NCBI RefSeq assembly: GCF_026278245.1
Contig: NZ_CP111079.1
Span: 436,501 to 500,500 of the forward strand
Origin: Pontibacter kalidii
Lineage (GTDB): Bacteria > Bacteroidota > Bacteroidia > Cytophagales > Hymenobacteraceae
Length of the DNA stretch: 64,000 bases
Reading direction: 5' to 3'
A model generated the notes under the pieces. It was not told the origin of the DNA. It saw only the letters and a program-made list of their open reading frames with translations, and ran no database searches. Shown one piece after another: positions 22,351-32,104 of the stretch. How positions within the stretch are numbered: the stretch's first letter is position 1; every line of letters begins with the position of its first letter. The translations under genes were made by a program, and so were the position numbers.

Positions 22351-24912
22351 ATGACATACACGCTAAAGCGTTTTGCCGCTCTATGGCTGGTGCTGCTAAG
22401 CATGCAGGCTGCCGTGGCGCAGCAGCAACTGCAATCGCCGGCGCAGTTCCTGGGCTATGAGCTGGGCGAGCAGTTTACCACCCAAAACCGCATCCTGGAC
22501 TATGTGAATTACCTGGCTGCACAAGTCCCTAACCGCATAAAAGTGGAGGAGTATGGCCGCACCTACGAGAACCGCCCGCTGGTGCTGGCTTACGTGGCCT
22601 CCGACGAGAACCTGCAGCGGTTGGAGCAGATACGGGAAAATAACCTGCGCCAGGCCAATCTGCAGAGCGGAAGCATACAGGGCAATCAGCCGGCCATCGT
22701 CTGGCTCAGTTACAACGTGCACGGCAACGAGTCGGTCAGCTCGGAGTCGGTGCTGCAGGTACTCTACGATCTGGTGAACCCGGAGAATGCGCAGAGCCGG
22801 CAGTGGCTGCAGAATACCGTGGTTATACTTGACCCGATGGTGAACCCCGACGGGCGTGAGCGTTATGTACAGTGGTACAACCAAGCCTCTAACCGGGGCG
22901 GCAACGCCTCGCCCTACGCCTGGGAGCACTGGGAGCCGTGGCCGGGCGGCAGGCCCAACCACTACTATTTCGACCTGAATCGTGACTGGGCCTGGCAAAC
23001 GCAGGTGGAGTCGCAGCAACGGTTGGCAAAGTATAACAACTGGCTGCCACAGGTACACGCCGATTTTCATGAGATGGGAGCCGAGTCGCCCTACTATTTC
23101 TCTCCGGCCGCCAGGCCCTTCCATGAAAGTATAACCCCGTGGCAGCGCCAGTTCCAGAATACCATCGGCGAGTACAACCGCCAGTACTTCGATAAAAACA
23201 ACTGGCTGTACTTTACCCGCGAGAGCTTCGACCTGTTTTACCCCAGCTACGGCGATACCTGGCCTACCTACAACGGCGCCATCGGCATGACTTACGAGCA
23301 GGGGGGCTCCGGCCGGGCAGGTTTGGCCTACAAGAAATTGGACGGCGATACGCTGACCCTGACTGAAAGGATTGCGCATCACGTGGCGGCGAGCGAGGCT
23401 ACCATCAAGGCCACTTCCGAGAAAGCCGATGAACTAAAACAGGAGTTCCGGAAGTACTACAACAACAGCCTGCGCAGCCCGGAGGGCGAGTACAAATCTT
23501 TTGTGCTGAAGAGCAGCGCCAACAGTGCCGGCAACCTGAAAGCACTAACTGAATACCTGGCGCAGCAGGGGATACAGTATGGGTATGCCGGTAAAAAGGG
23601 TGCTGTGAGAGGATATAACTACCTCAATGGCAAAACGGAGCGGGTGGAACTGGCACCGCAGGATGTGGTCATTAGCATGTACCAGCCAAAATCGGTGCTG
23701 GTAAAGGTGCTGTTCGAGCCAAAGTCTGCCCTGGAGGACTCACTGACCTACGACATTACCTCCTGGGCGCTGCCTTATGCCTACGGGGTACAGGCCTATG
23801 CTGTGAAGGGTAGGGTAGATATGACCACCACAGCGCCTGCTGCGCCTGCCGCTGCTGCCATCAGCGTAGAAAAGCCTTACGCTTACCTGGCCCGCTGGAA
23901 CAGTGTGCAGGACCTGAAGTTTGCCGCACAGCTGATGCAGCAGAACGTAAAACTGCGCATGGCCGAGTTGCCGTTCGAAATAGATGGCACCAGGTACGAA
24001 GCCGGCACACTCATCATGACCCGCACCGGCAACGAGCGCCTGGGCGATGCATTTGATACCAGCGTGCGTGAGCTGGCGCAGCAACACGACGTGCAGCTTG
24101 CCGCCACCAATACCGGTTTTGTAAGCACCGGTGCTGACTTTGGCTCAGGCAGCGTGCGTTACCTGAAAATGCCAAAGGTGGCGTTGCTGTCGGGGGAGGG
24201 AGTATCACCCTACGGATTTGGGGAGATATGGCATTTCTTTGAGCAGCAGATACACTACCCGGTAACGGTGCTCAACACCTCCTACTTTAGCCAGGTACCG
24301 TTGCAGGAGTTCGATGTGCTGATTCTGCCCACAGGCACTTATACCAAGGTGCTGGACGAGAAAACGCTGGAGAAGGTGCAGGATTGGGTGCGCGGCGGCG
24401 GGAAGCTGATCGCCCTGGAAAGCGCCGCTGGTTTTTTGGCCGGTAAAAAAGGTTTTGAGCTGAAGAAGAAAGGCGAGGAGGCCGAGGAGAAAAAAGAAGG
24501 GAAGGGCAATGGTGATGCCAAAGACCCATACGAAAACCTGCGTACCTACGCCGACCGTGAGCGGGAGGCGCTGGAAAGCGAAGTGCAGGGAAGCGTATAC
24601 CGCGTGGACCTGGACAAGACCCACCCGCTGGCCTTCGGCTACGGCGACAGCTATTTCGCCCTTATCCGCTCTGCAAACACGTTTCAGTTCATGGAGAATG
24701 GCTGGAACGTAGGCGTGCTGAAGAAGAACAACTACGCTGCCGGCTACGTGGGGCAGGGGGCGAAAGAGAAACTGCAGGATGCCCTCATACTTGGCACGCA
24801 GCCACTAGGCCGTGGCCAGATCGTGTATCTGGCAGATAATCCGCTTTTCCGGGGCTTCTGGCAGGGCGGAAAGCTCATGTTTGGCAATGCTGTTTTCGTG
24901 GTAGGGCAGTAG
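22351..24912 (+). CDS. secreted M14-family zinc carboxypeptidase with GATase-like C-terminus
   Basis: The 853-residue protein has a signal peptide (residues 1-24, ending AAVAQ), an M14 peptidase domain with zinc ligands H124 and E127 (NVHGNES) and H236 (QVHADFHEMG), the NPDGR motif (165-169) and DLNRDW, and, after an insert, a region (about 610-700) resembling a class I glutamine amidotransferase/ThuA fold (VALLSGEGVSPYGFGEI, DVLILPTGTY). It removes C-terminal residues from peptides in the periplasm or outside the cell. A Lys/Glu-rich low-complexity loop lies near residues 700-725. Monocistronic with its own terminator. Confidence 0.9.
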   Translation: MTYTLKRFAALWLVLLSMQAAVAQQQLQSPAQFLGYELGEQFTTQNRILDYVNYLAAQVPNRIKVEEYGRTYENRPLVLAYVASDENLQRLEQIRENNLRQANLQSGSIQGNQPAIVWLSYNVHGNESVSSESVLQVLYDLVNPENAQSRQWLQNTVVILDPMVNPDGRERYVQWYNQASNRGGNASPYAWEHWEPWPGGRPNHYYFDLNRDWAWQTQVESQQRLAKYNNWLPQVHADFHEMGAESPYYFSPAARPFHESITPWQRQFQNTIGEYNRQYFDKNNWLYFTRESFDLFYPSYGDTWPTYNGAIGMTYEQGGSGRAGLAYKKLDGDTLTLTERIAHHVAASEATIKATSEKADELKQEFRKYYNNSLRSPEGEYKSFVLKSSANSAGNLKALTEYLAQQGIQYGYAGKKGAVRGYNYLNGKTERVELAPQDVVISMYQPKSVLVKVLFEPKSALEDSLTYDITSWALPYAYGVQAYAVKGRVDMTTTAPAAPAAAAISVEKPYAYLARWNSVQDLKFAAQLMQQNVKLRMAELPFEIDGTRYEAGTLIMTRTGNERLGDAFDTSVRELAQQHDVQLAATNTGFVSTGADFGSGSVRYLKMPKVALLSGEGVSPYGFGEIWHFFEQQIHYPVTVLNTSYFSQVPLQEFDVLILPTGTYTKVLDEKTLEKVQDWVRGGGKLIALESAAGFLAGKKGFELKKKGEEAEEKKEGKGNGDAKDPYENLRTYADREREALESEVQGSVYRVDLDKTHPLAFGYGDSYFALIRSANTFQFMENGWNVGVLKKNNYAAGYVGQGAKEKLQDALILGTQPLGRGQIVYLADNPLFRGFWQGGKLMFGNAVFVVGQ

Positions 24913-24934
24913 GAGAAGTATAAATTCAGGAGAG

Positions 24935-24969
24935 ATCCCCTGCTCTGGTAAGGAGCAGGGGATTTTTTG
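24935..24969 (+). terminator. terminator of M14 peptidase gene
   Basis: A perfect 11-bp stem ATCCCCTGCTC/GAGCAGGGGAT with a 7-base loop, followed by TTTTTT. Confidence 0.9.
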
Positions 24970-25012
24970 TATCGGTCAGGGTTTAGGGGGATAGAGGCTT
25001 CTGCAGTGCCAG

Positions 25013-25580
25013 TTCCAACCATCCCTGCCCCTCCTTGGCTTTTTCGAGGGCCCCTACCCCAGGAGGGGAGCCTGTAACTGCTTTGGCTGATGTACAAGTT
25101 TCATTGTTGAAGGTATTGCGCGGACAGGTCGCGACCTGTCCCTACAAGAGTGAACCCACCCCCAGCCCCTCCAAGGAGGGGAATCATACTTGCCACACTC
25201 CCTGTCCTCTCGAGCAGGGCGAGAGATCTATCTGGAGTTCTAAAGAGATCTCTCCCATAGGTCGAGAGGACAAATTGCCGTGGCTATCGAATCTGATCCC
25301 AGTCTTTCCGCTGAGCGCCTTGTGAGATCCGGTGCCCGCTAAGGGCATGCTGAGCGAAAGCGAGGCAAGGAGGGAACACAGCGCGATGCGGGAAGACGAG
25401 GCCTCCCGGCCTGGAGGGAGCCAAAGCAAGAAATGGAACGATAGGTTTGCAAGACTGAGGATTAGCAGCAGCTAACAAGTATAGCTTGCCTGAAGTTATA
25501 GGAAGCAGCAGTATGAAAGTATAGCCCGTGTAAAGCTACAGAAAACAGCAGTTAGCAAGTATAGCGGGCCAGGGAAAACC
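25013..25580 (+). repeat. long composite intergenic repeat, copy R2
   Basis: Contains CCATCCCTGCCCCTCC...GGAGGGG (25018-25073), the perfect palindrome GGACAGGTCGCGACCTGTCC (25122-25141), CCCAGCCCCTCC..GGAGGGG, the 70-bp palindrome with arms GTCCTCTCGAG and CTCGAGAGGAC-like ends (25200-25273), and the structured block (25278-25470) with a variant centre that differs from R1. Several AAGTATA words end it. No gene is supported inside. Confidence 0.75.
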
Positions 25581-25667
25581 TTTGCAGGAGAACCTCCATC
25601 CCTCCCTATCACAATAATAGTATAAATGCTTAACTTGCACAGCATCTATACTTACAGATGTATAACT

Positions 25668-26201
25668 ATGCAACCGCAACAGATCATCACACCGCCCACA
25701 TCAGCTGAGTATACCGGCTACATGGGCAACTATATCCAGCAAGCGCAAGCCGAAGACCTGATAGAGGGGCTGACGGCGAGCTATGTGTTCATCACCGGCT
25801 TGGTGCAGGGGCTAACAGAGGAGCAACTGCAGTACCGCTACGAACCAGGTAAATGGACGATCAAGGAGCTGATGGTACACATGATGGACGCCGAACGCAT
25901 CTTCTCCTACCGTGCCCTGCGCTTTGCCCGCCACGATAAAACTGAGCTTCCTGGCTTTGATGAGAACCTGTACGCGCAGCATTCCAGCGCCAACACGCGG
26001 GATATCAACTCCATCATTGCAGAGTATACCTCTTTGCGCACGGCCACGATCGAGTTATTTAAAAGTTTTGATGAGGAGGCGCTGCAGCAGCGAGGCTCCG
26101 CCAATGGCGTGGAGTCGAGCGTGCGGGCACTGGGCTATGTCATACTGGGCCACGAGGTGCATCATCAGAAAATAATACGCGAACGCTACCTGAAAGCCTG
26201 A
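25668..26201 (+). CDS. DinB-family protein
   Basis: The 177-residue four-helix protein has the DinB pattern of metal-binding histidines: KWTIKELMVHMMDAERIFSYRALRFAR and the C-terminal ILGHEVHHQKIIRERYL. DinB/YfiT-like proteins are metal-dependent, often thiol (bacillithiol/mycothiol) S-transferases or hydrolases; ypdA at 57461 suggests bacillithiol is present, which makes a thiol transferase role plausible but unproven. The ATG at 25668 is preferred over 25626 since it is nearest the conserved start and the upstream part continues the repeat region. Confidence 0.82.
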   Translation: MQPQQIITPPTSAEYTGYMGNYIQQAQAEDLIEGLTASYVFITGLVQGLTEEQLQYRYEPGKWTIKELMVHMMDAERIFSYRALRFARHDKTELPGFDENLYAQHSSANTRDINSIIAEYTSLRTATIELFKSFDEEALQQRGSANGVESSVRALGYVILGHEVHHQKIIRERYLKA

Positions 26202-26280
26202 GGCAACCCATAAAGGCATTGCTATAGTCCTGCTTTTCTATATCTTTAGGTATGAATGTTTCTCTTGCATCAGCTAAAGT

Positions 26281-27726
26281 ATGGCTATAGCCCTCACCCG
26301 TCGGAATGTAGGTATGCTGCTGGCACCGCTGCTGGCGCTGTTGGTGTGGCTGTTTACGCCCCCCCTGGCTTATGAGGCGCGCATGGTGGCCACCATCATG
26401 TCATTCTGCCTCGTGTTCTGGATGACAGAGGTGATCCCGCTGTCCATGACGGCTTTTCTGGGCGTGCTGCTGGCGGTCATGCTGGGTATAGCCGATATAA
26501 ATACGGCTTTTCAGAACCTGGGCCACCCGATCATCCTGCTCTTTATCGGCAGCTTTTTGCTGGCCCGCTCCATGACGCGCCACGGCCTGGACAAGCACAT
26601 CGCCCTGTTTATACTTTCCCGCCCGTTTTTTCAGCAGAGCTTGTTCCGGTTGTTCCTGGGGTTCTCGGGCATTTCCTTCGTGCTCTCGATGTGGGTGAGC
26701 AACTCAGTGACGGTAGCCATGCTGCTGCCGCTCGTGCTTGGCGTTACGAAGCTGGTGTGCCACCAGGAGCACGGGAAAAGCACAGCGGTATACTTTCTGT
26801 TGGGCGTCGCCTACAGCGCTTCCATCGGGGGAATCAGCACCATCGTTGGCTCTCCTCCTAACCTGATCGGTGTGAATTACCTGGCGCAGGAGGGCATCCG
26901 GATAGATTTTCTGCAGTGGATGTACCTGGCGCTACCCATCTCGCTGAGCATGTATGGCTTTATGTTGCTGTACATGCGCTATTTCCTGGGCAAGGGCGTC
27001 TATAACAGGCAGGTGGTACAGGCGTATGTGGCCGAGCATCATCAGAAAGAAAACAACTTAAGCAAGGGAGAACTGGTTACGATGGGCGTGTTTATGGTGG
27101 CAGTTATACTTTGGCTGGCACCGGGCTTCTTGAACCTGATGGGTCTGGAGGAGGCTTATACGTTCATGAGCACCTACTTTGCCGAGAGTACTGTGGCGGT
27201 GCTGGCTGCTTTGCTGCTGTTTCTTATCCCGCCCGGCCACGAAAACAAGGGGCAGGGTACACTGACAGCCGAGGATCTGGTAAAGATAGACTGGGATACT
27301 ATTCTGCTCTTTGGCGGCGGTATGGCGCTGGGGCAATTGGTGGTCAGCTCTGGCCTGGCCGATGTGATCGGGCGCAGCATCACCACGATGATAGACCCTG
27401 AGCAACAGGTGCTGCTGGTGGTGGCGCTGGTATTCCTGGTGCTGATGCTGACGGAGGTAAGCTCCAACACGGCCATTGCTATTACGTTTGTGCCCATCAT
27501 TATCGGGGTGCTGCACGGCTTGGAGTTGCCGCTGCTTTACCCGGTGCTAGGCGTGGTGGTGGCTTGTAGTATGGCCTTTATGCTGCCTGTAGCCACGCCG
27601 CCAAACGCGATTGTGTACGGCAGTAAAGAGGTGCCTATCAGTCAGATGGCCCGCACAGGTTTGCTGCTGAATATAATTGGTACGCTGCTCATTTCTGCGT
27701 GGATACTGCTCTACATGGCGCTGTAA
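26281..27726 (+). CDS. SLC13/DASS-family anion:sodium symporter
   Basis: The 481-residue membrane protein has about twelve hydrophobic segments and family motifs: FWMTEVIPLSMTAFLGVLL, the SNT motif region WVSNSVTVAMLLPL, GISTIVGSPPNLIGVNYL, and the second half repeat SSNTAIAITFVPI and VATPPNAIVYGS. DASS transporters import dicarboxylates, citrate or sulfate with sodium; substrate not determinable. It begins 80 bases after dinB on the same strand. Confidence 0.88.
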   Translation: MAIALTRRNVGMLLAPLLALLVWLFTPPLAYEARMVATIMSFCLVFWMTEVIPLSMTAFLGVLLAVMLGIADINTAFQNLGHPIILLFIGSFLLARSMTRHGLDKHIALFILSRPFFQQSLFRLFLGFSGISFVLSMWVSNSVTVAMLLPLVLGVTKLVCHQEHGKSTAVYFLLGVAYSASIGGISTIVGSPPNLIGVNYLAQEGIRIDFLQWMYLALPISLSMYGFMLLYMRYFLGKGVYNRQVVQAYVAEHHQKENNLSKGELVTMGVFMVAVILWLAPGFLNLMGLEEAYTFMSTYFAESTVAVLAALLLFLIPPGHENKGQGTLTAEDLVKIDWDTILLFGGGMALGQLVVSSGLADVIGRSITTMIDPEQQVLLVVALVFLVLMLTEVSSNTAIAITFVPIIIGVLHGLELPLLYPVLGVVVACSMAFMLPVATPPNAIVYGSKEVPISQMARTGLLLNIIGTLLISAWILLYMAL

Positions 27727-27876
27727 TAGCAGGTGCAGCTTCGCCGGTGCCTTAACAGCCTCTGGCAAGTACGAACCGGCATTTATCCGGGTGTGGCAGG
27801 TCAGTTTTGTACTGGTTTGCCCACACTGGCACGCACAAACTTTATATCATCACTTATACAATCATACTTTTAGCTC

Positions 27877-28059
27877 ATGCAGAACCGCAAGTATTATAGA
27901 GTTATCATGGCCATTGCCTGTTTTGTTTTTGCCGGACTTAACGGGTACAGGGTATACACCGGAAACTACTCCACCATGGACCTGATCCTGCTGGTGGTTT
28001 TCCTGGTTTTCGGTGCAATTTATTTGTTCCTGATCTTTAAGAAGGACAAGCCGGAATAG
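27877..28059 (+). CDS. small two-helix membrane protein
   Basis: The 60-residue protein MQNRKYYRVIMAIACFVFAG... has two hydrophobic helices (about residues 9-24 and 36-54) and a lysine-rich end FKKDKPE. I do not recognise it. It is followed by a strong hairpin terminator 22 bases after the stop and has ordinary codon use, supporting a real gene. Confidence 0.6.
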   Translation: MQNRKYYRVIMAIACFVFAGLNGYRVYTGNYSTMDLILLVVFLVFGAIYLFLIFKKDKPE

Positions 28060-28080
28060 AAGGGAAGTATAGAAAGAAAA

Positions 28081-28128
28081 AACCTGAAAGTCTATAATGT
28101 TCCTTCTGAACAATCAGACTTTCAGGTT
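28081..28128. terminator. hairpin terminator, probably bidirectional
   Basis: A perfect 13-bp stem AACCTGAAAGTCT/AGACTTTCAGGTT with a 22-base loop; A-rich sequence on the left gives a T tract for the minus strand as well. Confidence 0.7.
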
Positions 28129-28131
28129 CTC

Positions 28132-28435
28132 AACTTTTAGCCAAAGGTATCTATATTTACGCGGGTGGTTTGGAAAAGGTTATGACCTGGAAAAAATATT
28201 TTTAAATATTTTAGTACGGCATGGCCAAGCAATCTCTTTTATAGTAAGGGTTTGCCACCGGTATCCTTGTTAAACTAGCTCATGTACAGTCCTATAGCGT
28301 GTTGTTTCCGATAGGAGGCCGGAATGGGTACTAGCTGTTGTTTTGGACTTATCTCTTAACTGTTCTTCAGCTATATATTTATCCCGCAGCAGCCTCAAAA
28401 TAAATTCAGCCCTGCTCAGAAGCTGCTTTTTATAC
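28132..28435. other. intergenic region without recognisable gene
   Basis: About 300 AT-rich bases between the small membrane protein and priA. A minus-strand TACCTTTG box is at about 28143-28150 just before the terminator, but nothing downstream on that strand is coding. No repeat arrays seen. Confidence 0.5.
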
Positions 28436-30967
28436 TTACATGGGGTCCACGTCGGCCACGACCCTGATCCCTTTGAAATCCGGTAAGAGCCTCAGGTTAA
28501 AGATGGCTTGCGCGATCTGGCCCTTGGCAGACTTAAGGTTTGTCGTGTCACGCGGCAATTTTATATGGATCTCCTGCAGGAACAGGTTTCTTATCTTGAA
28601 GATATACGGCACCTCGGGCCCCAGCACTTGCTGCTTGCCCATGCGGTCGGTCAAATCTTTGGCCAGCACGATAGCTGCATTCTCGGCGGTGCGTTCCTCC
28701 ACATGCTTCACCGTGATGCGGATCATACGCGTAAATGGCGGGTAACCGAAGCGCATACGCTCCTCTATCTCGTGCTCGTAGAGCGTCTGGTAATCATTAC
28801 TAAGCACTTTGTTGAAGATCGGCTGCAACGGGTCGCGGGTCTGGATGATCACCGAACCCGGCTTGCCCTTTCTACCGGCACGCCCGCTTACTTGCACGAA
28901 TAGCTGGTAGGCCCGCTCATGCGCCCGGAAATCCGGGAAGTTGATGATGGTGTCGGCATTCAATATCCCCACCAGGCTCACATGCTCAAAATCGAGGCCT
29001 TTGGTGACCATCTGGGTGCCCACCAGCACGTTGGTGCGGCCGCTCTCAAAATCCGCGATGATCTGCTGATAGCTGTTTTTCTTCTTGGTCGTGTCCAGGT
29101 CCATGCGCTGTACCTCGGCCTCGGGCAGCATGAGTTTTAGCTCGTCCTCCACCTTCTCGGTGCCGAAACCCATACTTCTGAGGGTGGTGGCACCGCAGGC
29201 GGGGCAGTCGTGGGGCATGCGCTCGTGGTAGCCGCAGTAGTGGCACCGCAGCTCGTTGTTATACTTGTGGTAGGAGAGGCTCACGGCGCAGAACTTGCAC
29301 TTGGGGATCCAGGAGCACTCGTCGCAGGAGATGAAAGGAGCGTAGCCACGGCGGTTCTGGAACAGGATCACCTGCTCCTGCCGCTTCAGCCGCTCCTCGA
29401 TTTCGTTTAATAACTTGGCCGAGAAGTGGCTGTGCATGGTCTTGCGCTGCTGCTCGCGGCGCGTATCCACCAGCTCTATCTCCGGCAGTTTGGCCTCGCC
29501 GAAACGCTTGGTCATACTGACGAGCCCCCAGCGGCCGGTCTTGCAGTTGTAGTAACTCTCGATAGACGGCGTGGCCGAGCCCAAGAGCGTTTTAGCTCCC
29601 TGCAGGTGCGCCATCATCAGCGCCGTTTCGCGGGCGTTGTAGCGCGGGGCCGGGTCGTACTGCTTGTAGCTGGGCTCGTGCTCCTCATCCACAATAATCA
29701 GCGACAAATCGTGGAAAGGCAAAAAGATAGAGGAGCGTACGCCGACCACCACCTGGAAACGCCCTGAGAGTACGCCCTGCCATACTTCGGCGCGCTCGTT
29801 GTCGGAGAACTTGGAGTGGTAAATGCCCAGCTTGTCGCCAAACACCTTCATCAGGCGCGTCACGATCTGGGCGGTGAGGGCAATCTCGGGCAGCAAGTAT
29901 AAAACCTGTCCGCCGCTGTCTAGGGCGTGCTTGATCAGGTCGATGTATACCTCGGTTTTGCCGCTGCCCGTTACGCCATGCAGCAGCACCGTTTCCTTCT
30001 CTTTAAACAAGCCCAGAATCTCGTCCTTGGCCTGCAGTTGGTGCTCCGACAGCGCCATGGGCAGCTGCTGGTTTTCATGCTCCATCGGAAAGCGCGACAC
30101 AATCTGGTCGAACTGCTCGAGCACGCCCTTTTTAATAAGTGTATTGATGGACGAGGCCGACAGGTGCGGGTTGTTAGTGAGCGCGCTTTTCTCAATGCCC
30201 CGGTAGTTCAGGTGGATATCCTGGTGCACGGGTACGAGCTGCAGGTAGTTGAGCAGGATGTCGAGTTGCTTGGGCTGTGGCGTGAGCTGGTTGAACAGCT
30301 CCTCCAGCAGGCCCTCCTCCTGCACAAAGTGCTCTGTAATACGGATTTTCTTCACCACCTTCGGCGAGAACTTATCGCTTACCTGCTCATAAATAATAAT
30401 TGCCTCCTTTTGGATGAGCGACTTGATGAACTTGTGGTAACTCTTGAGCTGCAGCAGGTTACCTACCTCCGTAAACGTGAGGGCCTGATTGTTCTGCAAG
30501 GCAAAAATGATCTTCTCCTCCTGCGGGGCAAGTATAAGCTCGTCCTCCTCGGGATTGTAGTGCGGGTGCAGCTGTATCCGCGATTCGCTGCTGAGCTTTA
30601 GCGCAGAGGGCAGGGCGGCGTTGATCACCTCGCCCAGGGTACACATGTAGTAATCGGCAATCCACTTAAAAAGCTTGAGCTGCGGCGCCGTGATGATGGG
30701 CTTGTCGTCGAGCACATCCAGAATATACTTGGCCTGGTAATCGGCGGGGGCGTTTTCGTGTACCTCCGCCACGATGCAGCTCAGCACTTTTTTGGCCCCG
30801 AACTGCACAATCACCCGCACGCCCACCGATACCTCATCGTTCATCTCGTAAGGGATGCGGTAGGTGTACAGCTTGGGCAGGGGCAGGGGCAGAATCACGT
30901 CGGCAAACAGCGTAACGCGGTCTGTGGCCGGCTCCGGGGGGTAATTAAAGTTCAGTAGCTCAGACAA
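28436..30967 (-). CDS. priA: primosomal protein N' (replication restart helicase PriA)
   Basis: The 843-residue protein has the N-terminal DNA-binding domain (VTLFADVILPLPLPKLYTYR), Walker A LLHGVTGSGKTEVYI, DEAH-like IIVDEEHEPSYKQ, GSATPSIESYY, four paired CxxC zinc motifs (CDEC, CKFC, CHYC, CPAC), and helicase motifs MVTKGLDFEHVSLVG and QVSGRAGRKG. PriA recognises stalled forks and loads the replicative helicase. The apparent start is a TTG at 30967; no ATG is close. Full length for the family. Confidence 0.95.
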   Translation of the reverse strand: MSELLNFNYPPEPATDRVTLFADVILPLPLPKLYTYRIPYEMNDEVSVGVRVIVQFGAKKVLSCIVAEVHENAPADYQAKYILDVLDDKPIITAPQLKLFKWIADYYMCTLGEVINAALPSALKLSSESRIQLHPHYNPEEDELILAPQEEKIIFALQNNQALTFTEVGNLLQLKSYHKFIKSLIQKEAIIIYEQVSDKFSPKVVKKIRITEHFVQEEGLLEELFNQLTPQPKQLDILLNYLQLVPVHQDIHLNYRGIEKSALTNNPHLSASSINTLIKKGVLEQFDQIVSRFPMEHENQQLPMALSEHQLQAKDEILGLFKEKETVLLHGVTGSGKTEVYIDLIKHALDSGGQVLYLLPEIALTAQIVTRLMKVFGDKLGIYHSKFSDNERAEVWQGVLSGRFQVVVGVRSSIFLPFHDLSLIIVDEEHEPSYKQYDPAPRYNARETALMMAHLQGAKTLLGSATPSIESYYNCKTGRWGLVSMTKRFGEAKLPEIELVDTRREQQRKTMHSHFSAKLLNEIEERLKRQEQVILFQNRRGYAPFISCDECSWIPKCKFCAVSLSYHKYNNELRCHYCGYHERMPHDCPACGATTLRSMGFGTEKVEDELKLMLPEAEVQRMDLDTTKKKNSYQQIIADFESGRTNVLVGTQMVTKGLDFEHVSLVGILNADTIINFPDFRAHERAYQLFVQVSGRAGRKGKPGSVIIQTRDPLQPIFNKVLSNDYQTLYEHEIEERMRFGYPPFTRMIRITVKHVEERTAENAAIVLAKDLTDRMGKQQVLGPEVPYIFKIRNLFLQEIHIKLPRDTTNLKSAKGQIAQAIFNLRLLPDFKGIRVVADVDPM

Positions 30968-31164
30968 GGGTATTTATACTTTAGCTAAGTACAAAGGTCG
31001 TAAAATTTGATGAAAGTATGCAGGCGGTAAAGTGAGAAGTAGGAGAGGCGGATTTATACTTTGGCAGGTGCGGGTAAAAAACTTAACTTAAGCTTTGGTA
31101 AATCTTCAGTAGATGATTTAGTACCTCCAAATGAACCTGTACTTTCACTAAAACCTGAATCTAT

Positions 31165-32025
31165 ATGATAACTAAAACGGTATACTTTGCCAGTTTGCTG
31201 CTGCTGTTTTGCAGCACTTTTGTACTTGCCCAAACCCAAACCATGCGCGTAGCCACCTACAACATCCGGTATGATAACAAAAGCGATACAACCAATGCCT
31301 GGAGCAAACGCTTGCCCGTTATCGCTGACCTGGTGCAGTTCCATGATTTCGATATTTTCGGTACGCAGGAGGTACAGCACCACCAGCTGGAGGGAATGGC
31401 AAAGGCGCTGCCGACCTATGGCTACATTGGCGTGGGCCGCGATGATGGCAAGCAGGCGGGGGAGTATGCGGCCGTTTTTTACAAGAACGACAAGTATAAA
31501 CTACTCAAAGAAGGCAATTTCTGGCTCTCTGAAACCCCTGAGAAACCGGGCAAAGGCTGGGATGCCGATTTTCCGCGCGTGTGTACCTGGGGCCAGTTCA
31601 GAGATCAGCATTCGGGCTTTGAATTCTTCCTCTTCAACGTGCACTTCGACCATCGGGGCGAAAAAGCCCGCCAGGAGAGCGTGAAGCTGATCCAAAAGAA
31701 GGTGCAGGAGATTGCCAAAAAAGCACCGGTTATACTTCTCGGAGACTTCAACTTTGATCAGCACGACGAGAAGTATAAAACTCTGACAGCCTCCCACCTG
31801 AAAGACGCTTATGAGACAACCGCCATGCGTTATGCGCCGCGCGGTACTTTCAATGGCTTTGAGGCCACCCGAAAGTCTGACGGCCGCATCGACCACATCT
31901 GGCTTAGCCCTGAATTTAAAGTCGCCAGGTACGGGATTTTGACCGATACTTACGCCAATGGCCTGTTCCCTTCCGACCACTTCCCGGTGGTTGCGGAAGT
32001 AAGGTATGAGGTGAAGAAGAAGTAG
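31165..32025 (+). CDS. endonuclease/exonuclease/phosphatase-family protein, secreted
   Basis: The 286-residue protein has a signal peptide (residues 1-22, ending VLAQ) and the EEP fold motifs: RVATYNIRYDN, FGTQEVQHHQLEGM (catalytic Glu), NVHFDHRGEKARQES, ILLGDFNFD, and C-terminal DHIWLSPEF and PSDHFPV. Members cut phosphodiesters in nucleic acids, lipids or inositol phosphates; a periplasmic role is expected. The ATG at 31165 begins the signal peptide. Confidence 0.9.
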   Translation: MITKTVYFASLLLLFCSTFVLAQTQTMRVATYNIRYDNKSDTTNAWSKRLPVIADLVQFHDFDIFGTQEVQHHQLEGMAKALPTYGYIGVGRDDGKQAGEYAAVFYKNDKYKLLKEGNFWLSETPEKPGKGWDADFPRVCTWGQFRDQHSGFEFFLFNVHFDHRGEKARQESVKLIQKKVQEIAKKAPVILLGDFNFDQHDEKYKTLTASHLKDAYETTAMRYAPRGTFNGFEATRKSDGRIDHIWLSPEFKVARYGILTDTYANGLFPSDHFPVVAEVRYEVKKK

Positions 32026-32104
32026 GTGCCTGCCTTCTGACTTTTATCCTTCTAACTTTTCTTTGAGTTCCGGGTTTTCCTAAAGAACAACTAAACTTTT
32101 GTAA

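Noticed and set aside
22396..23382. 328-codon open frame antisense to the M14 peptidase
   Set aside because: Shadow of the GC-skewed codons of the peptidase gene; low-complexity, Leu/Val/Arg-rich product without domain.
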